Assembly: GCF_001677885.1 (NCBI RefSeq)
Contig: NZ_LOCQ01000046.1
Coordinates: 57,898-121,897, forward strand
DNA: 64,000 nucleotides
Origin: Janthinobacterium psychrotolerans
GTDB lineage: Bacteria; Pseudomonadota; Gammaproteobacteria; Burkholderiales; Burkholderiaceae_D
Direction of reading: 5' to 3'
The position numbers and the translations under genes are program-made. The notes beneath the pieces were generated by a model. That model did not search any database, had not been told where the DNA came from, and saw nothing but the letters and a program-made list of their open reading frames with translations. Below, one piece after another: positions 51,318-61,273 of the stretch. Position 1 is the stretch's first letter. Each line of letters opens with the position of its first letter.

Positions 51318-52406
51318 TCAGGCGTGCAGGTCGAGCGCCTGGCGAAGGTCGGGCTGCTCGGCCCAGCGCGCAAAGGCGGCGGCCATGCGTTCGCTTTCGG
51401 CAATCGCGCGGCGCCAGTCGCGCATGCGCGCCGCATGGTCTTGGCCATAGTGGGGGAAGTCGCGCCGGTCCGGCAGCTTGCCATTGGGCAGGCTGGCGAC
51501 AAAGGTGGGCGAGGGCGACACCAGGATCATGTTGTCGAGCGCCGCATCCCGGCCGCGCACGCGGCGCCAGGGCATGGCCTTGTCCAGCCAGCCCGGCACG
51601 AGATGGTCGGCGAAATGCGGGTACAGCACCAGGTCCGGCTCGCGCTGGTAGGGCAGGTGCAGGTGGTAGTCGACCAGGCCGCCGTCCCAGTAGCGTCCGG
51701 GCGGCGCGCCGGCGATATCCGTCACCGCATCGAGCACCAGCGGAATCGAGCCCGACGCCAGCAGCGCATCGCGCAGATTGTCTTGCGCCAACGGCACGAA
51801 GTGGGCGTTGAAGGCGTCGAAGCGCGAGCGCAGCCAGCTGGCGCCATCGGGCCCGGCATGGAACACCACCCGTTCGAGCGTGGCGGCCAGGCGCTCGCGC
51901 GCCAGCGCATTGCCGGCGGCGGCCAGCAAAAAGCCGCGCTTGTCGCGCCGTGGCCCGGGACTGGCCAGTGCCCCGATGCCGCGCACGGCCAGCACGGCCA
52001 GGCTGTGCTGCGCATGCTGCAGCAGGTGCGCGTCCTGGCCATCGAGCATGGCGTCGAGCAGGGCGCGGCAGGTGCGGCTGACGTGGGCCGGCGTCGGCTT
52101 GTCGGGGTAGCGCTGGCCTACATACTCGCGTACCAGGCGGCGCTGCGCGGCGACCGGATCGGCAAAGGTCGCCGCCGCCATGCGCCAGGCGCCGATCGAG
52201 GCGCCGATAAACTGGCGCTGGCGCGGCGCACGCGGCAAGAAGTCACCGAACAGCCAGCAATCGAACTGGTGCAGGATCAGCCCCTTCGGCCCGCCGGCGG
52301 CGGCCGGCACGATGGCGATGTCAAGCGCGCGCAAGCCGTGCTCGGCAATGCGCGCGCGGGCGCGGCGGCCCAGGCGGATGGTGATGGCGGACGTGCTTGG
52401 CGACAT
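51318..52406 (-). CDS. Patatin-like phospholipase family protein
   Basis: A 362-aa probable lipid acyl hydrolase. The patatin features are the glycine-rich oxyanion segment AAGGPKG (near residue 37), the nucleophile elbow GASIG (GxSxG, Ser near 70) and the catalytic Asp in DGG (RYWDGGLVDYH, near 240). No signal peptide, so it should act in the cytoplasm or be released otherwise. It stands alone: 282 bases from the chemoreceptor and 128 from the divergent lipoprotein gene. Confidence 0.86.
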   Translation of the reverse strand: MSPSTSAITIRLGRRARARIAEHGLRALDIAIVPAAAGGPKGLILHQFDCWLFGDFLPRAPRQRQFIGASIGAWRMAAATFADPVAAQRRLVREYVGQRYPDKPTPAHVSRTCRALLDAMLDGQDAHLLQHAQHSLAVLAVRGIGALASPGPRRDKRGFLLAAAGNALARERLAATLERVVFHAGPDGASWLRSRFDAFNAHFVPLAQDNLRDALLASGSIPLVLDAVTDIAGAPPGRYWDGGLVDYHLHLPYQREPDLVLYPHFADHLVPGWLDKAMPWRRVRGRDAALDNMILVSPSPTFVASLPNGKLPDRRDFPHYGQDHAARMRDWRRAIAESERMAAAFARWAEQPDLRQALDLHA

Positions 52407-52534
52407 GGGGTGCGGCGAGTGGCTGGTTGGAACCGCCCATTGTAGCGCCAGCGGCCCGATCAGGCGTGCGACCGGGGCCGCCGTTTTTTACTATTATTCT
52501 GAAAGCAATAATAGCTGACTCTATAAAGACACAC

Positions 52535-53389
52535 ATGAAACGACCTGAACAATTACCGGGCAACTTGCTGCTCATCACCTTATTGGCTACCGCCCTGAGC
52601 GCCTGCGGTGGCGGTTCCTCCTCCTCCGACAGCGCCACCGCCGTCACGCCAGCCAATCCCGTCAATCCCGTCGCGCCGGTGACGCCAGTCGCGCCAGTGA
52701 GCGGCGACACCGGCAGCGTCAGCGCGCCATTTGCCGGCAATGCCAGCGCGCGCTATCTGCTGCTGGCCGTCGCCAGCCAGAGCACGGGCGCGCTCACCAG
52801 CGTCAGCCAGGGCGCCAATGGCGCGTTGAGCGAGATCGCCGGTGCGGCTTTCACCGGTACACCGGCCATCACGCGCGAGATCAGCGGCGACGCCAGCTTT
52901 GCCCAGGGGCGCTGGTTCACCGGCACGATCACGCGCAGCACGGGCGCCACCGTCATGAGCGGCAACAACGCCAGCGCCCACTACAACGTCTACAAGACGC
53001 TTGCCAGCCTGCCCGCCAGCGGCAGCCTGGCCTGCGACGCCGGCACGTTCACGGCGCCCAGCTACACGGGCGGCGGCGTGATCGGGCAGGACGCGTATTT
53101 CGGCGCGGCCAGCGGCAGCGCCACCTTGTCGTTTGGCGCCACCGGCGCCAGCCTGGCGATGACGGTCAACGCCAGCGCCGGCGGCCAGCAGGCCAGCATC
53201 AGCGGTGCCGGCCTGCTGGCCGCGCCGGCATCGACGGCGATCGGCGGCGGCTTCCTGGGCGGCAGCAGTGGCACATTGCTGGCACTCGGTGACGCGGGCG
53301 CCGGCCGCTACCTGGTCATCGGCGGCTACAAGGTGGTGCTGGCCAACGGCGCCAGCTATCAGGGCGTGGCGACCTTCCGCTGCTCCTGA
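52535..53389 (+). CDS. Putative lipoprotein, unrecognised
   Basis: A 284-aa exported lipoprotein: the signal ends ATALSACGGGSSSS, with lipidation Cys near residue 24 followed by a Ser/Gly spacer. A VTP/VAP-rich linker follows (about 35-60). The remainder is Gly/Ala/Ser-rich and beta-like, with two Cys near the ends of the mature domain (SLACDAG and ATFRCS), perhaps a disulphide. I do not recognise the family. The ATG at 52535 was chosen because it starts the signal; a longer reading from 52397 does not. It ends at a shared bidirectional terminator. Confidence 0.82.
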   Translation: MKRPEQLPGNLLLITLLATALSACGGGSSSSDSATAVTPANPVNPVAPVTPVAPVSGDTGSVSAPFAGNASARYLLLAVASQSTGALTSVSQGANGALSEIAGAAFTGTPAITREISGDASFAQGRWFTGTITRSTGATVMSGNNASAHYNVYKTLASLPASGSLACDAGTFTAPSYTGGGVIGQDAYFGAASGSATLSFGATGASLAMTVNASAGGQQASISGAGLLAAPASTAIGGGFLGGSSGTLLALGDAGAGRYLVIGGYKVVLANGASYQGVATFRCS

Positions 53390-53403
53390 TCTGTGCAGGC
53401 ATG

Positions 53404-53443
53404 AAAAAAGCGGCGCCGTGCACTGCACGGACGCCGCTTTTTT
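53404..53443. terminator. Bidirectional terminator between lipoprotein and tal
   Basis: AAAAAAGCGGCG-CCGTGCA and TGCACGG-CGCCGCTTTTTT form a long symmetric stem with T-runs on both strands. It serves convergent genes ending at 53389 (plus) and 53457 (minus). Confidence 0.93.
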
Positions 53444-53456
53444 GTACTCGCGCCGC

Positions 53457-54392
53457 TTAGCGCAGGGCCGAGATCAGCTGTTTCAGCTTGCCCGTATCGA
53501 CGCAGAAGGCGCGGATGCCTTCGGCCAGTTTTTCGGTCGCCATCGCGTCTTCGTTCATCATGAAGCGGAACGATTTTTCATCGAGCGACATCTTGACGAT
53601 ATTGGCGCCCGGCGCCGCTTCGGCGCTCAGCTTGCGTGCTACCTGCGCATCGCTGTCGGCCAGCTTTTGCAGCAGGTCGGGGCTGATGGTCAGCAGGTCG
53701 CAGCCGGCCAGTTCCAGGATCTGTGACGTGTTGCGGAAACTCGCGCCCATCACTTCGGTGGTGTAGCCGAATTTGCGGTAGTAGTTATAGATGCGCTTGA
53801 CCGACTGCACGCCCGGGTCTTCCGCGCCCATGTAGTCGATGCCGGTCGACTTCTTGTACCAGTCGTAGATGCGGCCGACGAACGGCGAAATGAGCTGTGC
53901 GCCCGCTTCGGCGCAGGCGATCGCCTGGGACAGCGAGAACAGCAGGGTCATGTTGCAGCGGATGCCTTCCTTTTCCAGGATCTCGGCGGCGCGGATGCCT
54001 TCCCAGGTCGAAGCCATCTTGATCAGCACGCGCTCGCGCGCAATGCCGGCGTTCGAATACAGGGCGACCAGGTCGCGGCCCTTGGCTACCGTGCCAGCGA
54101 CGTCGAACGACAGGCGGGCATCGACTTCGGTCGACACGCGGCCCGGTATCGTCTGCAAGATTTCCACGCCAAAGGCGATCAGCAGGCGGTCGATGATCTC
54201 GCCGGTCGACGCGTTCGGATGATCGCGCACGGCCTTTTCCAGCAGCGGCTTGTATTCATCCTTTTGCACGGCTTTGAGGATCAGCGAAGGATTGGTGGTC
54301 GCATCGCGCGGCGTGTACGCCTGGATCGACTGGAAGTCGCCCGTATCGGCCACCACGGTGGTGAATTGTTTGAGCTGTTCTAATTGGTTCAT
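53457..54392 (-). CDS. tal: Transaldolase
   Basis: Moves a three-carbon dihydroxyacetone unit between sugar phosphates in the non-oxidative pentose phosphate pathway. The 311-aa length and sequence fit the TalB class. [12 protein letters not shown] is the conserved early motif, and [23 protein letters not shown] contains the Schiff-base Lys (near residue 130). GRIYDWYK and [27 protein letters not shown] follow. It lies 48 bases after hexR on the same strand, so it may share the zwf transcript. Confidence 0.96.
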   Translation of the reverse strand: MNQLEQLKQFTTVVADTGDFQSIQAYTPRDATTNPSLILKAVQKDEYKPLLEKAVRDHPNASTGEIIDRLLIAFGVEILQTIPGRVSTEVDARLSFDVAGTVAKGRDLVALYSNAGIARERVLIKMASTWEGIRAAEILEKEGIRCNMTLLFSLSQAIACAEAGAQLISPFVGRIYDWYKKSTGIDYMGAEDPGVQSVKRIYNYYRKFGYTTEVMGASFRNTSQILELAGCDLLTISPDLLQKLADSDAQVARKLSAEAAPGANIVKMSLDEKSFRFMMNEDAMATEKLAEGIRAFCVDTGKLKQLISALR

Positions 54393-54440
54393 GGCTGGAG
54401 ATTATACTGAAAGTAATTAAGGCCGCCAGATTTCTGCTGC

Positions 54441-55295
54441 CTATCCTATAAAAGAATCAAACTGCATATCAAACTCCTGCAGCGCCTTCTGCGCATTCTG
54501 CATCTTTTTGCGGAACTCCGGCCCGCGCTGCAAGGCCAGGCCCACGGCCAGCACGTCGATCACCACCAGGTAGGCCAGGCGCGCCGAGATCGGCGTGTAG
54601 GGATCGGTGTTGAAGATCAGGTCGATCGGGATCAGCACGGTGGCCAGGTCCGCCAGTGGCGTGCCCGACGGCGCCAGCACGATCACGTCGGCGCCGCCGC
54701 GGCGCGCCAGTTTCACCGAGCGCACCAGGGCCGGGCTGTTGCCGCGCTGCGAGATGGCGACCAGCGCGTCGCCGCCGCGCAGCAGGGCTGCGGCGATGCT
54801 GTGGATATTCGGGTCGCTGTAGGCCACCGTCGGCACGCCCGAGCGGAAGAATTTGTGCTGGGCGTCGGCCGCCACGATGCCCGAGGTGCCCTGGCCGTAG
54901 AATTCGATCTTGCTGGCGCGCGACAAAATATCGAGCGCGCGCTGTATCGCTTCCGGGTTCAGGTTGTTGCGCAGATCGAGCAGGGTATTGATCGAGCGGC
55001 TGCAGATTTTATTGACCAGGTCGGCCGCCAGGTCGTCCTGCGCCGGCTGTTCGTTGGCGCCCGGCATGGCCAGCGCCAGCCCCTGCGCCAGGCGCAGCTT
55101 GAACTCATGCCAGCCGTCGTAACCGAGCGTGCGGCAAAAACGCACCACGGTCGGCTCGGACACCTGGGCGTTTTTCGCCAGCGCCGTGATGTTCTGGCTG
55201 ACCGTCTGGTCAGGCTGTTCCAGCACCGCCAGCGCGACTTTTTTCTCCGACTTGGAGAGCGAGTCGAGCTGGGTGCGGATGGAGTCAAGCAGCAT
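54441..55295 (-). CDS. hexR: HexR, RpiR-family regulator of central carbon genes
   Basis: Repressor that responds to the Entner-Doudoroff intermediate KDPG in other proteobacteria. The 284-aa protein has an N-terminal RpiR HTH (about residues 22-70: VSQNITALAKNAQVSEPTVVRFCRTLGYDGWHEFKLRLAQ). The C-terminal SIS sugar-isomerase fold (about 120-255) has EFYGQGTSGIVAADAQHKFFRSG and LVAISQRGNSPALVRSVKLARRGGADVI. Its position between zwf and tal, with HexR-like operators nearby, makes the assignment firm. Confidence 0.94.
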   Translation of the reverse strand: MLLDSIRTQLDSLSKSEKKVALAVLEQPDQTVSQNITALAKNAQVSEPTVVRFCRTLGYDGWHEFKLRLAQGLALAMPGANEQPAQDDLAADLVNKICSRSINTLLDLRNNLNPEAIQRALDILSRASKIEFYGQGTSGIVAADAQHKFFRSGVPTVAYSDPNIHSIAAALLRGGDALVAISQRGNSPALVRSVKLARRGGADVIVLAPSGTPLADLATVLIPIDLIFNTDPYTPISARLAYLVVIDVLAVGLALQRGPEFRKKMQNAQKALQEFDMQFDSFIG

Positions 55296-55338
55296 GGGGG
55301 GAGTCTTTTTTCTTCGGGAAGCGGTGAAGCAGGGAATT

Positions 55339-55356
55339 CGCGGAGCATGCTCCGCG
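55339..55356. repeat. Perfect 18-bp palindrome in the zwf-hexR spacer
   Basis: CGCGGAGCATGCTCCGCG. No T-run follows on either strand, so it is not a classical terminator. May act in RNA processing or as a protein site. Confidence 0.7.
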
Positions 55357-55367
55357 CCTGCGTAACG

Positions 55368-55389
55368 GCCGGCCCATGCATGGGCCGGC
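55368..55389. repeat. Perfect 22-bp palindrome in the zwf-hexR spacer
   Basis: Two 11-base arms (left arm GCCGGCCCATG) meeting with no loop. It lies 16 bases after the zwf stop on the minus strand and lacks a T-run. Confidence 0.7.
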
Positions 55390-55405
55390 TCCTTGCCTTG
55401 CTAGC

Positions 55406-56878
<1,473 letters not shown>

Positions 56879-57001
56879 AATATGATGTCGTCGCAAAAGT
56901 AAAGGAGCCGGAGCCGGGAAGGTGCTGATCGCTGGCAGCGCCGCAGCGCGCCGCTTGTAGCGCCGCGTGGTGCCGCAGTCTATGCTACTGTAAATTCATG
57001 G

Positions 57002-57016
57002 TGTAAATTTACTACG
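57002..57016 (-). promoter_or_regulatory. HexR-like operator 1 at zwf
   Basis: TGTAAATTTACTACG on plus; 13 of 15 positions match the general HexR pattern TGTARTWWWAYTACA. It covers the predicted zwf -10, so HexR would repress here. Confidence 0.65.
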
Positions 57017-57034
57017 TAGAACTGGCAATTGCAA
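57006..57034 (-). promoter_or_regulatory. Sigma-70 promoter of zwf
   Basis: Minus strand TTGCAA (57029-57034), 17 bases, TAAATT (57006-57011). The spacing is ideal and both HexR-like boxes overlap its edges. Confidence 0.6.
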
Positions 57035-57048
57035 GAAATTTTACTACA
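57034..57048 (-). promoter_or_regulatory. HexR-like operator 2 at zwf
   Basis: AGAAATTTTACTACA on plus, 13 of 15 matches to the HexR pattern. Its centre is 32 bases (about three helical turns) from the first box and just upstream of the zwf -35. Confidence 0.6.
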
Positions 57049-57251
57049 TTGCGCTGTGTGTCGCCAGTATCGCATTATAGGCTTGCGAGCAGCACTTGCC
57101 ACACCATCATGCATTGCAGTAAAGCCATGGTTGCCGGCTAAATGTCCTGTGGCGCACTGATGGATTTGCGCTGTTGCAACAACACCGTCAAGAAAAGGCT
57201 CTACAACGCCCTGGCGCTAATTTAAGTAGCTTTAAAGAAATAAATTGACCG

Positions 57252-57257
57252 TATAAT
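57252..57257 (+). promoter_or_regulatory. Probable -10 box for cheV
   Basis: A perfect TATAAT 166 bases before the cheV ATG; the -35 region (around TAGCTT) is weak. No sigma-28 pattern is met at this place. Confidence 0.35.
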
Positions 57258-57422
57258 CGGCTTGAAACGCTGGCAACCATGTTGGCGACGAAATACTGCG
57301 CTGTAGCGTCGGCCATGCCCCGAATCCGCCTTCCGACCCTACGGTAGCACGCCTTCAGCGATGAAAGCGCGCGGCAAGGCGGACTTCAATCACGCAATAC
57401 CAAGACGGCTCAAGGGGAAATA

Positions 57423-58373
57423 ATGAATTCAATGCAAGATATCGATGAACGCACCAGCCTGACAGGCAATAATAAATTCGAACTGTTCCTGTTCAAGCTC
57501 GGCACCAGCGATCATTCCACCAGCCGCGAACTGTTCGGCATCAATGTGTTCAAGGTGCGCGAGATCATGGAGATGCCGGCCATCACGGCCGTTGCAGGTT
57601 CCCATCCGCACATGCTGGGCGTGGTCAATATCCGTGGCCAGATCGTGCCCGTGATCGACCTGCCGTTGGCGGTCGGCTGCAAGAGCAATGGCCTGAAGAT
57701 CCTGATGGTGACCGAATTCGCGCGCTCGACCCAGGCTTTTGCCGTGGAAGAGGTCGATGAAATCGTGCGCCTGGAATGGAATCAGGTGCTGTCGGCCGAA
57801 TCGAGCGTTGGCGGCGGCCTGGTCACCAGCATCGCCCGTCTCGACGGCGATACCGACAAGACGCGCCTGGCGCAAGTGCTGGACGTGGAACAGATCCTGC
57901 GCAATGTGCTCCCGTCGGGCGACCCGGACGTCGACAAGACCAGCATCGGCCCGCAAGTGCGCCTGCCGGCCGGCGCCGTGATCCTGGCCGCTGACGATTC
58001 GTCGCTGGCCCGTTCCCTGATCGAAAAAGGTCTGGAAGCGATGGGCGTGCCTTTCATTATGACCAAGACCGGCAAGGAAGCGTGGGAGCGCCTGCAGGCG
58101 ATCTCGGCCCAGGCAGCGACCGAAGGCAAGACGGCGAAAGACAAGGTCGCGCTGGTGCTGACCGACCTGGAAATGCCGGAAATGGACGGCTTCACCCTGA
58201 CCCGCAATATCAAGAACGACGGGCGCTTCGCTACCATTCCGGTAGTCATCCACTCCTCGCTGACAGGCTCGACCAACGAAGACCACGTCAAGGGCGTGGG
58301 TGCCGATGGCTATGTGGCCAAGTTCGTGGCGGCCGAACTGGCCGAGACGATCCGCAAGGTGTTGGCGCGCTAA
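57423..58373 (+). CDS. cheV: CheV, chemotaxis coupling protein
   Basis: Hybrid of CheW and a receiver domain; couples receptors to CheA and can act as a phosphate sink. The 316-aa protein has a CheW domain (about residues 18-160: LFGINVFKVREIMEMPAITAVAGSHPHMLGVVNIRGQIVPVIDLPLAVG). The receiver domain (about 185-312) has the acidic pair in LAADDSSLARSLIEKGLEAMG and acceptor Asp in LVLTDLEMPEMDGFTL. Gene lies alone within the carbon cluster, with its own terminator. AGGGGAA precedes the ATG. Confidence 0.95.
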   Translation: MNSMQDIDERTSLTGNNKFELFLFKLGTSDHSTSRELFGINVFKVREIMEMPAITAVAGSHPHMLGVVNIRGQIVPVIDLPLAVGCKSNGLKILMVTEFARSTQAFAVEEVDEIVRLEWNQVLSAESSVGGGLVTSIARLDGDTDKTRLAQVLDVEQILRNVLPSGDPDVDKTSIGPQVRLPAGAVILAADDSSLARSLIEKGLEAMGVPFIMTKTGKEAWERLQAISAQAATEGKTAKDKVALVLTDLEMPEMDGFTLTRNIKNDGRFATIPVVIHSSLTGSTNEDHVKGVGADGYVAKFVAAELAETIRKVLAR

Positions 58374-58388
58374 ATCACGTTGCACCAT

Positions 58389-58421
58389 AAAAAACGCCGG
58401 CACATGTGCCGGCGTTTTTTT
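58389..58421. terminator. Bidirectional terminator between cheV and the SMP-30 gene
   Basis: CGCCGGCACA pairs perfectly with TGTGCCGGCG (58395-58414), with A-run before and T-run after. It serves both convergent genes. Confidence 0.93.
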
Positions 58422-58431
58422 ATCTGCAAAG

Positions 58432-59328
58432 TTAGGCCTGGTAAGCCGTTTCCGGCTGCCCCGCCACATCGACCCTGACCGACAGCACATGCCCGCTCAG
58501 CGGGTACTCGGCGACCTCTTGCTCCGGGCGGTTGTGGCTGGCGGTGGTGATATACAAGGTGCGCAGGTCGGCGCCGCCGAAGGTGACCATGGTGGGGCAG
58601 CGCGCCGGCACCGTGATTTCGCCGAGCAGCTGGCCATCGGGCGCGAAGCGCAGGATCTTGCCGCCTTCAAACATGGCTGACCAGTAATTGCCTTCGCTGT
58701 CGACCGCCGCGCCGTCGGGACGTCCGCCATAGTCCGCCGCCTTTTTATCGGTGGAAAAGCGCTGGAACGGCTGGGGCGCGGAAATGGCGCCGGTGGCCGC
58801 GTCGAAATCAAAGCGGTCGATGCGGTGGGTGGTGGTGTCCGCGTGGTACATGGTGCGCCGGTCCGGCGAAAAGCCCAGGCCATTCGAGACTGTCATGCCG
58901 CCCGACCATACCTTGCGCACGGCGCCCTTTTCCAGCACAAACATTTCCGCCGCATCCGCATTGCGCGGCTCGAAGATTGTGCCGACCCAGAAACGTCCGG
59001 CCGGATCGACCTTGCCGTCGTTGAAGCGGGTGCTGGCCATGTCGAACGGCGCCGCCGCGATGTCGGCCAGGCTGCCGGTCTTCGTGTCCAGGTGCACGAA
59101 GCCGCTGCGCAGCGCCACGATCAGGCCGCCGCCGGCATTGATGGCCAGCGCCGACGGTTCGGTCGGCATCTCCCATTTGCTGTGCTTGCCGCTGTCCGGA
59201 TGCAGGCGGTGTACGGCGCGCCCGTCGATATCGACCCAGTACAGCGCGTCTTCCTTCTGGTGCCACAAGGGGCATTCGCCCACTTGCATGGGCTGGTCGC
59301 TGACGACTTTGATTTCGTAGATATTCAT
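58432..59328 (-). CDS. SMP-30/gluconolactonase-family protein, possible 6-phosphogluconolactonase
   Basis: A 298-aa six-bladed beta-propeller lactonase. Metal-site residues of the family are present: Glu in VGECPLWHQ (near residue 18), Asn in RFNDGKVDPAGRFWVGT (near 102), Asn in VSNGLGFSPDRRTMY (near 148), and Asp in GGRPDGAAVDSEGNYW (near 200). Family members open sugar lactones. It starts three bases after the pgi stop, so the two are co-transcribed. No pgl gene is seen beside zwf. It could therefore be the enzyme that opens 6-phosphogluconolactone, but this is inferred. Confidence 0.88.
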   Translation of the reverse strand: MNIYEIKVVSDQPMQVGECPLWHQKEDALYWVDIDGRAVHRLHPDSGKHSKWEMPTEPSALAINAGGGLIVALRSGFVHLDTKTGSLADIAAAPFDMASTRFNDGKVDPAGRFWVGTIFEPRNADAAEMFVLEKGAVRKVWSGGMTVSNGLGFSPDRRTMYHADTTTHRIDRFDFDAATGAISAPQPFQRFSTDKKAADYGGRPDGAAVDSEGNYWSAMFEGGKILRFAPDGQLLGEITVPARCPTMVTFGGADLRTLYITTASHNRPEQEVAEYPLSGHVLSVRVDVAGQPETAYQA

Positions 59329-59331
59329 GTC

Positions 59332-60984
59332 TTAGTAAGCTGCCTTGGCGGCGCGTGCGAGGGAAATAAGACCATTGGTCGAGCTGTCGTGCAGTGCCGG
59401 CTGGGCCTCGCCCGTCAGTTCCGACTGGATTTTCCTGGCCAGTACCTTGCCCAGTTCCACGCCCCACTGGTCGAAACTGTTGACGTTCCACAGCACGCCC
59501 TGGACAAACGTCTTGTGTTCGTACAGCGCGATCAGGGCGCCCAGCGTCGATGGCGTCAGCTGGTCCATCAAAATGGTGTTGCTCGGGCGGTTGCCGGGGA
59601 AGGTCTTGTGCGGCACCAGCGCTTCGATCTGCTCGGCAGGCAAGCCTTGCGCCTGCAGGTCCGCGCGCACTTCCTCGCCGGTCTTGCCGGTCATGAACGC
59701 TTCAGACTGGGCAAAGCAGTTGGCCAGCAGGGCGTCGTGGTGGCCCGGCAGGTCGTGGGTGGCGCGCAGCGCGGCAATAAAGTCGATCGGCGTGACGTCG
59801 GTACCCTGGTGCAGCAACTGGAAGTAAGCATGCTGGGCATTGGTGCCGCAATCGCCCCAGATCACGGGGCCGGTCGGCACGCCGACGGGCTGGCCGTCCT
59901 TGGTGACGCGCTTGCCGTTGCTTTCCATGTCCAGCTGTTGCAGGTAGGCGGCAAAGCGGGAGAGGTCCTGGTGGTACGGCGCGATCGAAACCGAGCCGCA
60001 ATCGAGGAACTGGCGGTTCCAGAAGCCCACCATGGCCAGCACCACCGGCATGTTCTGGGCCAAAGGCGCGGTGCGGAAATGCTGGTCCATCGCATGTGCG
60101 CCAGCGAGGAAATCGCTGAAGTATTCAAAGCCGACGGCCAGCGCCACGGCCAGGCCGATCGACGACCAGACCGAATAGCGGCCGCCGACCCAGTCCCAGA
60201 ACGGAAACATATTGGCCGGATCGATGCCGAACTCGACAATGGCTGCCGCATTGGTCGATACCGCCACGAAGTGTTGCGCCAGGTCTTTTTCCTCGGCTTC
60301 GAGCAGGAACCAGGCACGCGCCGTATTGGCGTTGAGCATGGTTTCGGCCGTGACGAAGGTTTTCGAGGCAACGATGAACAAGGTCGTTTCCGGATCGACT
60401 TTCGACAGCGTCGCTTCCATGTCGTGGCCGTCGACGTTCGACACGAAGTGCATTTCCAGGCCCGGGTTGGCGTAGGAGCGCAGCGCCAGGCAGGCCATTT
60501 TCGGACCCAGGTCGGAGCCGCCGATGCCGATATTGACGACGTCGGAAATCGGCTTGCCGCTGTAGCCGAGCCAGCTGCCGTTGCGTACCTTGTCGGTAAA
60601 CGCCTTTACTCGCTGCAACACATCCTGCACGTCGGCGTCGATATCCTGGCCGTCGACCACCAGCTTGGTGCCGCGCGGCGCACGCAAGGCGGTATGCAAA
60701 ACCGCCCGATGTTCGGTAAGATTGATTTTCTCGCCAGTAAACATCGCTTCGCGCTGCGCTTCCACGCCGCGTTCGCGGGCCAGGTCCATCAGCAAGGCCA
60801 TGCTGGTGGCGTCGACCCGGTTCTTCGAGTAGTCGAGCAGCAGGCCGGCGGCATCGACGGTCATCTGCGCAAAGCGCTGCGGGTTGCTGGCAAACAATTG
60901 GCGCAGGTGCACCTCGCGCACGGTGGCGCTGTGGGCCTGCAATTGCTGGAAACTGGTGAGGGTGGTGAGGGCGGGAGTGGACAT
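59332..60984 (-). CDS. pgi: Glucose-6-phosphate isomerase
   Basis: Interconverts glucose 6-phosphate and fructose 6-phosphate. The 550-aa protein has both PGI signatures: VNIGIGGSDLGPKMA region near residue 150, and GTNAQHAYFQLLHQGTDVTPIDF-type active-site region with the catalytic His (near 385-400). FVTAETMLNANTARAWF and WDWVGGRYSVWSSIGLAVAL are also intact. The ATG at 60984 (MSTPALTT) was chosen over an upstream reading from 61092 that crosses the operator region. Divergent from edd. Confidence 0.97.
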   Translation of the reverse strand: MSTPALTTLTSFQQLQAHSATVREVHLRQLFASNPQRFAQMTVDAAGLLLDYSKNRVDATSMALLMDLARERGVEAQREAMFTGEKINLTEHRAVLHTALRAPRGTKLVVDGQDIDADVQDVLQRVKAFTDKVRNGSWLGYSGKPISDVVNIGIGGSDLGPKMACLALRSYANPGLEMHFVSNVDGHDMEATLSKVDPETTLFIVASKTFVTAETMLNANTARAWFLLEAEEKDLAQHFVAVSTNAAAIVEFGIDPANMFPFWDWVGGRYSVWSSIGLAVALAVGFEYFSDFLAGAHAMDQHFRTAPLAQNMPVVLAMVGFWNRQFLDCGSVSIAPYHQDLSRFAAYLQQLDMESNGKRVTKDGQPVGVPTGPVIWGDCGTNAQHAYFQLLHQGTDVTPIDFIAALRATHDLPGHHDALLANCFAQSEAFMTGKTGEEVRADLQAQGLPAEQIEALVPHKTFPGNRPSNTILMDQLTPSTLGALIALYEHKTFVQGVLWNVNSFDQWGVELGKVLARKIQSELTGEAQPALHDSSTNGLISLARAAKAAY

Positions 60985-61081
60985 GGCGGTCGGCTGGATA
61001 CGGGTCTCGGTTATAAGGCGTGCGGCGCGCACCCGCGAGGGGCGCTGCCGACGGTGATATGAGAATAATACATCAGAAAAA

Positions 61082-61096
61082 AGTAAATTCACTACA
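61082..61096 (-). promoter_or_regulatory. HexR-like operator on the pgi side
   Basis: AGTAAATTCACTACA on plus, 12 of 15 matches to TGTARTWWWAYTACA. It overlaps the adjacent dyad CTACAGTTTGTAG. Confidence 0.5.
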
Positions 61097-61220
61097 GTTT
61101 GTAGCGGAGATACGGCGCCGTCATGTGTTTTTTACTTCATTCTGCCAAGAAATCATGCGGCAGGAGAGCCGCTTTTGTCACCGCGGCGTATCGCCTCGAG
61201 GCCTTAAAAAGCGGCAAAAA

Positions 61221-61235
61221 TGTAGTTTATTTATG
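61221..61235 (+). promoter_or_regulatory. Weak HexR-like sequence between pgi and edd
   Basis: TGTAGTTTATTTATG, 12 of 15 matches; left half perfect, right half degenerate. Confidence 0.35.
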
Positions 61236-61273
61236 GAGTTGGTGCCAGCAAAAATGCTTCTGCTCATCCATTT

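Larger units (their letters stand above)
56879..57422. other. Intergenic region between divergent zwf and cheV
   Basis: 544 bases. It holds the zwf promoter with two HexR-like boxes (57002-57048), a TATAAT box for cheV (57252-57257) and a long cheV leader with a potential long-range stem (57325-57332 with 57376-57383). The part between 57049 and 57230 shows no recognised signal. Confidence 0.6.
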
